NCBI GenBank assembly: GCA_025449645.1
Contig: JANWIY010000159.1
Location: 1-39,771 of the forward strand
Length of the DNA: 39,771 nucleotides
Reading direction: 5' to 3'
Origin: Chitinophagaceae bacterium
GTDB lineage: Bacteria; Bacteroidota; Bacteroidia; Chitinophagales; Chitinophagaceae
Part shown: piece by piece, positions 33,291-39,771 of the stretch
Layout: each line of letters opens with the position of its first letter
How positions within the stretch are numbered: position 1 is the first letter of the stretch
Notes under the pieces: generated by a model
Database searches by the model: none
Told to the model about the DNA's origin: nothing
Seen by the model: the letters and a program-made list of their open reading frames with translations, nothing else
Position numbers and translations under genes: made by a program

Positions 33291-34688
33291 TCATACTGTC
33301 GAAAGTTCGTTCCGGTTTATTTTTATTGCGCCGGGATCGTAAACATAAATCACGCTTACTGCGGCGCAGAGCATAAAAATACCTGCCAGCACAATTGCAT
33401 ACACGGGCTGATTGTTATATATATATTTTACAGCAGGCCCACCGATCACACCATTGACAATCTGGGGAATGGTGATGAAGAAATTGAAAATACCCATGTA
33501 GATGCCCATTTTTCCTGGCGGGATGGAACTTGAAAGAATGACATAAGGCATGGCCAGGATGCTGGCCCAGGCAATACCCACGCAGGCCATGGAAAAAATC
33601 AGGAACTCTTTGCTGGGTGCGAAAAAAAAGGAGATCAACCCAATGCCTCCGACGATCAGGGAAATGGAATGCGTCCGTTTGCGGCCGATCTTTCCTGCAA
33701 TGGAGGGAAGAAAAAGTGCATATATAGCGGAGACTCCATTGTAAATACCAAAAATGACGCCAGTCCAGTCCTGAGCGTCGTGATACAATTTCGAACTTTT
33801 GTCCGTTACCGGCAATCCGAAGATATGAGTGGCGATGGAATCTGTCGTAAATACCCACATCCCAAATAAAGCAAACCAGGAAAAAAACTGGACGAGTCCG
33901 AGTTGCTTCATGGTCCTTGGCATTTTTTTCAGGTCCTGGAAAATATTTCCCAGGCCTTTGTCATGGTCCGGATTCTTCCCGTGAAATTTTTCATATTCTG
34001 CAGGAGGATATTCCTTTGTTTTAAATACGGTCCACAAAATACTTACAATAAAAACGGAAGCGCCGATATAAAAACCAAGTTTTGTATTCATGGCCACACG
34101 GCCCGCAGGGGCCTCGTTGGAGATCCTGAACCAGTTGTGGAGGATATAAGGAATGAATGACCCGGCCACGGCACCAATGCCGATCAGGAAGGTCTGGATA
34201 GAAAATCCCATCGTTCTTTGGGAGTCCGGCAGATTGTCGGCCACCAGGGCCCGGAAAGGTTCCATTGCCAGATTAAAACAGGCGTCCATGATTGCCAGGA
34301 ACCCGGCGCCGATGAAAAGAATAGGTCCAATGGCCGTAAAGAGATTTGCATTCGGCATGAGGATTAGGGCCGTTGCAGAAAACAAGGCTCCGGCAAGAAA
34401 ATAAGGGCGCCTTCTTCCAAGTCTCGTCCAGGTACGATCGCTGTAATGACCCACAATGGGCTGAATAATGATGCCGACGATCGGTGCGACCAGCCAGAAC
34501 CAGGAAAGTTTGTCAACATCGGCACCATAATTCCGAAGAATGCCGCTCGCGTTTCCATTCTGTAGCGCGAAACCAAACTGGATACCCAGAAAGCCGAAAC
34601 TCATGTTGAATATCTGCCAGAATGATAATTTCGGTTTGGGGATGGTGGCGGTAGTGCCCGATGGCGCGGGCATTGTTGATGCTGACAT
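33291..34688 (-). CDS. MFS transporter, SLC45/sucrose-maltose-like
   Basis: 465 aa with about twelve membrane helices. The segment GHYSDRTWTRLGRRRPYFLAGA (core SDRTWTRLGRRRPY) between helices 2 and 3 is typical of SLC45/SUT-like glycoside:proton symporters, and LGIQFGFALQNGNASGILRNYGAD in helix 1 matches the Bacteroidota branch seen near maltose and alpha-glucan genes. It is placed inside the glycogen operon, 18 bp after glgC and upstream of glgB, all in the same direction. Likely substrate: maltose or another alpha-glucoside feeding the glucose pool; inferred from family and context. Confidence 0.85.
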   Translation of the reverse strand: MSASTMPAPSGTTATIPKPKLSFWQIFNMSFGFLGIQFGFALQNGNASGILRNYGADVDKLSWFWLVAPIVGIIIQPIVGHYSDRTWTRLGRRRPYFLAGALFSATALILMPNANLFTAIGPILFIGAGFLAIMDACFNLAMEPFRALVADNLPDSQRTMGFSIQTFLIGIGAVAGSFIPYILHNWFRISNEAPAGRVAMNTKLGFYIGASVFIVSILWTVFKTKEYPPAEYEKFHGKNPDHDKGLGNIFQDLKKMPRTMKQLGLVQFFSWFALFGMWVFTTDSIATHIFGLPVTDKSSKLYHDAQDWTGVIFGIYNGVSAIYALFLPSIAGKIGRKRTHSISLIVGGIGLISFFFAPSKEFLIFSMACVGIAWASILAMPYVILSSSIPPGKMGIYMGIFNFFITIPQIVNGVIGGPAVKYIYNNQPVYAIVLAGIFMLCAAVSVIYVYDPGAIKINRNELSTV

Positions 34689-34706
34689 AGGCGATCGTTA
34701 GTTGGT

Positions 34707-35981
34707 TTAAATCACAAATCCATTCGGAATTACCGCACCTTTTTTAATAACCACGATTCCGTCTTTTACAGTGTATAAGGAATGATCGGTATTTTCCAGG
34801 TGTGATCCGCCATTTATGCGGACATCGTCTCCTATCCGGCAGTTTTTATCAACGATTGCATTGCGCACATAACAACGGTTGCCAATGCCGACCGAAGGCA
34901 AACCATGTTGTTTATCATCCTCTATTTCCTCAATGGTTTCGTAAAAATCAATTCCCATCAGGTAGCTGCTGACAATGGTGGTGCCACTGCCAATCCGCGT
35001 ACGGATGCCGATCACACTATTTTCTATACGGGAAGCATTGATAATGCAACCTTCTGCGATAATCGTTTTTTCCAGTGTAGTTCCACTGATCTTGGCCGGT
35101 GGCAGCATGCGTGCGCGCGTGTAAATGGAATTGTTATTATCAAACAGGTTAAAATCGGGGATATCATTGGTCAGGCCCAGGTTTGCTTCAAAGAAAGAAT
35201 AAATATTTCCGATATCCGTCCAATAGCCGTCGTATTGATAGCTGACCACTTTGTATTTTTCAAGTGACTGGGGAAGTATTTCTTTTCCGAAGTCAGTCGC
35301 CTCCACATATTCATTCTGCAGCAGGTCCTGCAGCAGCTGACGGTTGAAAATATAAATGCCCATGGATGCGAGATATTTTCTGCCCTGACTCTGCATGAGT
35401 GGACCTGTATCGCTTTCCCAGTCTTTCAGTATTTCCTTTTTTGGTTTCTCGGTGAAAGAAGTAATAAAACCATCTGAATCTTTTTTCATGATCCCAAAAT
35501 CAGAAGCTTCCCTCTCGGCTACGGGAATGGTGGCGATTGTTATTTCCGCCTTGCTGTTGATATGATTGTTGATCATATTCATGAAGTTCATTTGGTAGAG
35601 TTGGTCACCGGAAAGGATAAGGATATATTCCCCTTCAAATGGTCCGAGATGGCGAAGACATTGCCTTACGGCATCTGCAGTACCCTGGTACCAGGTCGGA
35701 TTATCCGGCGTTTGTTCTGCTGCAAGAATATCAACAAAGGCCTTGCTGAAAGCGCTGAAATGATATGTGTTTTTTATATGCCTGTTCAGGGATGCGGAAT
35801 TGAACTGGGTCAGCACAAACATGCGGTCAATTCCCGAATTCAGACAATTTGAAATGGGTATATCCACCAACCGGTATTTCCCTGCGATGGGAACGGCCGG
35901 CTTGGAACGGCTGGCGGTCAAAGGATACAAACGGGTGCCTGCACCACCACCTAGAATCACAGCTAGCACTTTATTTGTCAT
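34707..35981 (-). CDS. glgC: Glucose-1-phosphate adenylyltransferase
   Basis: 424 aa; makes ADP-glucose from ATP and glucose-1-phosphate, the committed step of glycogen synthesis. N-terminal nucleotidyltransferase motif GGGAGTRLYPLTASRSKPAVP (cores GGGAGTRL and SRSKPAVP), then the PISNCLNSG loop, substrate motif SFTEKPKKEIL (Lys), and a C-terminal left-handed beta-helix (about 290-420, with IENSVIGIRTRIGSGTTI) that in the family binds allosteric effectors. It sits between glgA (24 bp upstream) and the MFS gene. Effector specificity cannot be read off. Confidence 0.95.
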   Translation of the reverse strand: MTNKVLAVILGGGAGTRLYPLTASRSKPAVPIAGKYRLVDIPISNCLNSGIDRMFVLTQFNSASLNRHIKNTYHFSAFSKAFVDILAAEQTPDNPTWYQGTADAVRQCLRHLGPFEGEYILILSGDQLYQMNFMNMINNHINSKAEITIATIPVAEREASDFGIMKKDSDGFITSFTEKPKKEILKDWESDTGPLMQSQGRKYLASMGIYIFNRQLLQDLLQNEYVEATDFGKEILPQSLEKYKVVSYQYDGYWTDIGNIYSFFEANLGLTNDIPDFNLFDNNNSIYTRARMLPPAKISGTTLEKTIIAEGCIINASRIENSVIGIRTRIGSGTTIVSSYLMGIDFYETIEEIEDDKQHGLPSVGIGNRCYVRNAIVDKNCRIGDDVRINGGSHLENTDHSLYTVKDGIVVIKKGAVIPNGFVI

Positions 35982-36005
35982 AACATTCGAATTTTAAAAA
36001 GAGTA

Positions 36006-37418
36006 TTATAAAGAAGCATAAAGATCACCATAATGTTTCATACTGGTTTCCCAGCTAAAATCCAGCCGCATCATTCTTCTTCTCATTTCGTCCATCAGCA
36101 GGGGGTCCGTATACAACTGAACTGCGCGCCAGATCGCATGTGTGATGTCTCCAATGACAGGGTTGTTAAATCTTATACCATAACCATCCGGATCTCCAAA
36201 ATCCCTTACCGTGTCTCTCAGGCCTCCCGTACTCCTTACGACGGGCATCGTCCCGTAACGCATCGCGTACATCTGATTTAGTCCGCAGGGTTCAACCCGG
36301 GATGGCATAAGAATAAAATCTGTTCCGGCGTACATCAGGTGGCTGAGCGATTCATTATATCCGATATAGATACTACAATCTCCGGAGCTGAGTGTTCTCG
36401 CCCTTTCCAGATTTTGTTCTATCATGGGAGATCCGCTTCCCAGGATCAGAAAATTCATTTTTCTGCCGATATAATAAAACGAATCTCCAATGGCCTGCGG
36501 TAAAAGATCAGCTCCTTTCTCGCCAACGAGGCGACCGATAAAAGCGAGCAGCGGTTTTTGCTCGTCCAGCGAAAACCGTTCGCACAGCAATTTTTTATTT
36601 TTAGCTTTCCCGTCTGTTTTGTTCTTTATGTTGTAATGGTTTTCGATATAGCTGTCCGTTTCCGGATCCCAGACATTCATATCAATGCCATTCAGTATCC
36701 CTGTACATTTTCCTTTTTCGTATTCGAAGAGGGCTTCCAGACCGTTGGCCGACCAGCGGAGTTCTTCGAGGTAACTGGGGCTTACTGTGGTCACCTTCCA
36801 GGCACATCGGACGCCGCAGGCCAGGGAGTTGATAGAATTTTTCCATTCCAGCAGACCGGATTTCCAATTGTCCCAGGCCGGTATGAAATAGCTTTTGTCC
36901 CATCCCAGCCATCCCTGATATTCCGCGTTGTGAATGGTGAGCACGGTCGGGATACCCTGAAGGTGCTGGTACCTATAACAATGCTTGATCATGAAGGGAA
37001 TCAGGGCTGCCTGGTGATCATGCACGTGGATTACATCCGGACGGTGCTTCCATGCCGCAACCCAGTCAACCACGGCTATCTGAAATGCAACGAACCTTGC
37101 AGGATCATCATCATATCCATAAATCTTTTCCCGATCGAGTAAGCCATTGATATCAACCTGATAAAGATCAAATCCGAGAACATTGGTTTTTTCTTTGATG
37201 ATTGTATAAATGAACCACCAGTTTCCCAGATTGGTATAGCCTTTATGAACAACGTCCCACTCATGGGTATTCAGGAACTTGGTTTTGTACATGGGCATCA
37301 CCACTTTGGCAATATAACCCGCCTCATGCTGGTATTTAGGCAGCGCCCCGACAACGTCCCCCAGCCCCCCTGCTTTTGCAACCGGATAACATTCTGCTGA
37401 AACATGTAAAATTTCCAT
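36006..37418 (-). CDS. glgA: Glycogen synthase (ADP-glucose type)
   Basis: 470-aa GT5 retaining glycosyltransferase that extends alpha-1,4 glucan from ADP-glucose. The donor-binding KAGGLGDVVGALPK motif is at residues 16-29 (K-x-GGL); the C-terminal domain has IGRLVGEKGADLLPQAI and the acid motif MPSRVEPCGLNQMYAMRYGTMPVVRSTGGL (core SRVEPCGLNQMYAMRYG, with the conserved Glu). First gene of the operon glgA-glgC-MFS-glgB, transcribed from the 145-bp region shared with the divergent FHS transporter, where a 17-nt palindrome lies. Length is standard. Confidence 0.95.
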   Translation of the reverse strand: MEILHVSAECYPVAKAGGLGDVVGALPKYQHEAGYIAKVVMPMYKTKFLNTHEWDVVHKGYTNLGNWWFIYTIIKEKTNVLGFDLYQVDINGLLDREKIYGYDDDPARFVAFQIAVVDWVAAWKHRPDVIHVHDHQAALIPFMIKHCYRYQHLQGIPTVLTIHNAEYQGWLGWDKSYFIPAWDNWKSGLLEWKNSINSLACGVRCAWKVTTVSPSYLEELRWSANGLEALFEYEKGKCTGILNGIDMNVWDPETDSYIENHYNIKNKTDGKAKNKKLLCERFSLDEQKPLLAFIGRLVGEKGADLLPQAIGDSFYYIGRKMNFLILGSGSPMIEQNLERARTLSSGDCSIYIGYNESLSHLMYAGTDFILMPSRVEPCGLNQMYAMRYGTMPVVRSTGGLRDTVRDFGDPDGYGIRFNNPVIGDITHAIWRAVQLYTDPLLMDEMRRRMMRLDFSWETSMKHYGDLYASL

Positions 37419-37506
37419 CGGGATGATGTATCTGGTTATGAGGACCCTTCCAATTGATATTCAATTTAGGAAGGATTTAGGGATTCCCGTGAGATATGAA
37501 AAAATT

Positions 37507-37523
37507 TTTCGCCAAGCGAAAAC
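37507..37523. promoter_or_regulatory. Candidate operator: perfect 17-nt palindrome between glgA and the FHS transporter
   Basis: TTTTCGCCAAGCGAAAA has perfect 7-bp arms around a 3-nt centre. It is 6 nt upstream of TACTTTCA (37530-37537), a weak -7 element for the transporter, so it would overlap the -33 region. Its position in the 145-bp divergent intergenic region suits a repressor site acting on one or both units; the binding factor is unknown. Confidence 0.55.
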
Positions 37524-37563
37524 TTGACTACTTTCAACACTCATTTAAAATATATCCCCGCTT

Positions 37564-39168
37564 ATGAGCCAAACGAAACAGCCAACCAATGGCGGAGCTT
37601 TAGCTACTTTAGTTATCGTGTTTTTTTTCTGGGGATTTATTGCTGCATCCAATAGCATCTTTATTCCATTTTGCAGGACCCATTTCCATCTGAATCAATT
37701 TCAATCTCAATTGATCGGATCTGCATTTTATGGAGCTTACTTTATTGGATCTTTATTCCTGTATTTATTATCAAGTCTGGTAGGTTATGATATATTGAAT
37801 AAAATCGGATATAAAAGAGGGATCGTGCTTGGGCTCCTGATTTCGGTTGCCGGCGCATTGTTAATTATTCCTTCCGCCAATTTCAATTCATTTCCTGCAA
37901 TCCTGGGTTCATTCTTCGTGGTTGCCTTGGGATTTTCACTGCAGCAGACGGCTGCCCAACCTTTCGCTATTGCGCTTGGGGACCCGGCGACGGGTACCCA
38001 CAGGTTAAACCTTGCGGGGGGAATTAATTCTCTTGGCACTACCCTGGGTCCAATCATCGTTAGTTATTTCTTGTTTGGAACGCCTTCGGCCGCCAGTAAA
38101 ATTATTACCGTAACCAATATAAACACCTTATACCTGATCGTGGCTGCCGTATTTCTTGCTGTAGCCTTGTTTTTTGCGTTCTCCAAACTCCCGGAAGGAA
38201 AGGATGATGCTGCTTTTGAAGGCTCGAAAAAAGCCTCCATGTCCCTGGTTACGTTAACCGTACTGATGCTCATTATTATAATGATCGGGCAATTTACAAG
38301 TATTGGAAAACTGGAATTAACAGGCCTCACCATTTTGCTGGTATTTGCAGTATTATTTATTTCTTATAACAAGGCATCAAAAACTAGTGACGGATGGGGC
38401 GCTATGAAATATCCGCAACTGATTCTGGGCATGATAGGCATCTTTGTATACGTAGGTGTTGAGGTAACGATTGATAATAATTTCGGGGCATTGTTAAAAT
38501 CTCCCGGATACCTTACAACAGCAGGACTGCTGGACAAAGAAATTTCAAAATATATTACGCTTTATTGGGGAAGCCTCATGATTGGAAGATGGACGGGCGC
38601 AATCGGTGTATTCAATCTTTCCAAAATCGGAAAAACAATAGCCACGATCGTTGTTCCATTCATTGCATTTGCTTTCGTGCTTTTTATTAACCATACTTAT
38701 GGCAATTCGATCAGAGACCTTCTTCCTTATTCCTGCTGGGTTGCTGTAGCCGTAATTGCGTTCTTTATCGGACAGCAAAAACCGGTGAAGACCTTATTGA
38801 CCGTAGCCCTGCTTGCTACCGCTGCCATGCTTCTCGGCGTATCTTCCAAAGGTCTTTTTTCGGTGTACTGTTTTATGGCAGGCGGTCTTTTCTGTTCCGT
38901 AATGTGGCCAAGCATTTTTGCTCTGGCCGTTGCCGGTTTGGGCAAATATACCAGCCAGGGATCTGCATTTCTGATTATGATGATACTGGGTGGTGCGGTT
39001 ATTCCGCCATTTCAGGGATCAATCGGGGATAAAACAAATAACATGCATATTTCCTATCTCGTTGCTGCGGGATGTTTTGCAGCCCTTGCTATATTGGCGA
39101 TCAGAATGCGCACGATCCTGAAATCCCAGGGACTTAATTTTGACGAGCAGATCGGGGGAGCCCATTAA
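37564..39168 (+). CDS. gluP: Sugar MFS transporter, FHS family (glucose/galactose permease type)
   Basis: 534 aa with about twelve to fourteen helices, longer than E. coli FucP (438 aa). FHS hallmarks: FFFWGFIAASNSIFIPFCRTHF in helix 1, then QLIGSAFYGAYFIGSLFLYLL, and LGFSLQQTAAQPFAIALGDPATGTHRLNLAGGINSLGTTLGP (core LQQTAAQPF, GINSLGTTLGP) in helices 4-5. This is typical of the glucose/galactose:proton (or Na+) branch. The ROK kinase begins 10 bp downstream in the same direction, giving uptake plus phosphorylation in one operon. The gene symbol is by similarity only. Confidence 0.9.
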   Translation: MSQTKQPTNGGALATLVIVFFFWGFIAASNSIFIPFCRTHFHLNQFQSQLIGSAFYGAYFIGSLFLYLLSSLVGYDILNKIGYKRGIVLGLLISVAGALLIIPSANFNSFPAILGSFFVVALGFSLQQTAAQPFAIALGDPATGTHRLNLAGGINSLGTTLGPIIVSYFLFGTPSAASKIITVTNINTLYLIVAAVFLAVALFFAFSKLPEGKDDAAFEGSKKASMSLVTLTVLMLIIIMIGQFTSIGKLELTGLTILLVFAVLFISYNKASKTSDGWGAMKYPQLILGMIGIFVYVGVEVTIDNNFGALLKSPGYLTTAGLLDKEISKYITLYWGSLMIGRWTGAIGVFNLSKIGKTIATIVVPFIAFAFVLFINHTYGNSIRDLLPYSCWVAVAVIAFFIGQQKPVKTLLTVALLATAAMLLGVSSKGLFSVYCFMAGGLFCSVMWPSIFALAVAGLGKYTSQGSAFLIMMILGGAVIPPFQGSIGDKTNNMHISYLVAAGCFAALAILAIRMRTILKSQGLNFDEQIGGAH

Positions 39169-39178
39169 ATAAAAAAGC

Positions 39179-39771
39179 ATGGCAAAAGCAACTTCAACGC
39201 CGGCTTCAATGGAGCCATTAGCGGTAGGCATCGATATTGGCGGAACCGGGACCAAGTTTGGTATCGTTGATCGCATTGGGAATGTTTTATTTTCTGGTGA
39301 AATTTCAACGAAAAAACACAAACAGGTAGAAACATTTATTGATGAGTTGCATGAGAATCTCTCAGTTCTCATTCAGAATTCGGGTGGTCCGGGAAGGATT
39401 CGCGGCATAGGTGTCGGTGCGCCCAATGGAAATTATTATACGGGCACGGTTGAATATGCTCCAAATCTGCCCTGGAAAGGAATTATTCCGCTCGCCCAGC
39501 TCATCCAGGATAAATTTCAACTTCCGAGTATTCTCACTAATGATGCCAATGCCGCAGCCATCGGTGAAATGATGTATGGCGCTGCAAAAGGCATGAAAGA
39601 TTTTATTATGATCACGCTGGGTACCGGAGTGGGTAGTGGCATTGTGGCCAACGGCCACCTGATATTGGGCCATGATGGTTTTGCGGGCGAACTCGGGCAT
39701 ACCATCATCATTCCGGAAGGCCGCTTTCATGGAGGCACCGGTAAGTACGGATCCCTCGAAAGTTATGCATC
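39179..39771 (+). CDS. ROK family sugar kinase (glucokinase-like), 3' truncated by the window
   Basis: The first 197 codons are visible. ATP-binding loop GIDIGGTGTKFG (about 17-28), catalytic Asp122 in TNDANAAAIGE, phosphate-2 motif ITLGTGVGSGIV (145-156) and the ROK His174 in GELGH are all present. Where most ROK proteins have the zinc motif CxCGxxGC before LE-x-Y, this one reads GRFHGGTGKYGSLESYA with no cysteine. Coupled to the FHS transporter (10 bp), so glucose or a related hexose is the likely substrate; whether it is a kinase or a regulator is answered by the lack of an N-terminal HTH domain, favouring a kinase. Confidence 0.88.
   Translation, partial: MAKATSTPASMEPLAVGIDIGGTGTKFGIVDRIGNVLFSGEISTKKHKQVETFIDELHENLSVLIQNSGGPGRIRGIGVGAPNGNYYTGTVEYAPNLPWKGIIPLAQLIQDKFQLPSILTNDANAAAIGEMMYGAAKGMKDFIMITLGTGVGSGIVANGHLILGHDGFAGELGHTIIIPEGRFHGGTGKYGSLESYA

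Noticed and set aside
36558..37142. 194-aa open frame on the plus strand
   Set aside because: Lies wholly antisense to glgA and shows no recognisable motif.
1..39771. A mobile island or defence system
   Set aside because: No integrase, transposase, toxin-antitoxin, restriction or nuclease-helicase cluster; gene content is core metabolism with uniform composition.

Overview
This window looks like an ordinary chromosomal segment of a Bacteroidota bacterium, most likely a Chitinophagaceae-type member of the Chitinophagales; the family-level placement is inference. Evidence for the phylum: many genes are preceded by the Bacteroidota sigma-factor -7 element TAnnTTTG rather than a TATAAT box, Shine-Dalgarno signals are weak or absent, and protein types typical of the phylum recur (bifunctional nuclease with a UVR tail, YpdA-type reductase, cysteine-free CobB-like sirtuin, FHS sugar transporter). 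By eye the base composition is moderate (roughly mid-40s % GC) and uniform. I see no phage, transposase, integrase, CRISPR or rRNA genes. There is one tRNA, tRNA-Cys(GCA).

Layout. 1-3244: the 3' end of an OprB-type carbohydrate porin, convergent with a GMC oxidoreductase and its small subunit, a likely periplasmic sugar or polyol dehydrogenase. 3292-4540: exbB-exbD energy-transduction pair separated by an octamer-repeat hairpin. 4732-8532: YpdA-like reductase, peptidase T, CPBP membrane protease and SlyD-like FKBP. 8616-13832: housekeeping genes fmt and rlmH, a GT-C glycosyltransferase, a rhomboid protease, tilS and a TPR protein. 13934-17311: etfB and etfA, split by a second copy of the octamer repeat, then bifunctional nuclease and ispE. 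17322-22833: rocD behind a long leader, a VIT/CCC1 metal transporter, a dapF cluster, tRNA-Cys with an intrinsic terminator, a Nudix protein and an Lrp-family regulator. 22951-30090: ahcY, an alpha/beta hydrolase, a Tat-exported TIM-barrel protein, GtrA, argS, a VOC protein and a class III sirtuin. 30102-37418: a glycogen operon on the minus strand, glgA-glgC-MFS transporter-glgB-TPR. 37564-39771: an FHS glucose/galactose transporter and the start of a ROK sugar kinase, divergent from glgA.

How the genes fit together. The right end is a glucose and storage-polysaccharide module: sugar uptake (FHS and SLC45-like transporters), phosphorylation (ROK kinase), ADP-glucose formation (GlgC), chain elongation (GlgA) and branching (GlgB). 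A perfect 17-nt palindrome lies in the divergent glgA/transporter promoter region and is the best operator candidate here. The left end (porin, GMC dehydrogenase) probably handles sugars in the envelope. The middle is core translation, tRNA modification, one-carbon and amino acid metabolism.

I did not find a convincing previously undescribed system. The observations most worth a second look are the two octamer-repeat hairpins placed just after the first stop codon of two-gene operons, the glgA/gluP palindrome, the cysteine-free sirtuin, the ROK kinase lacking the usual zinc cysteines, and -7-like elements that sit only 4-6 nt before start codons.
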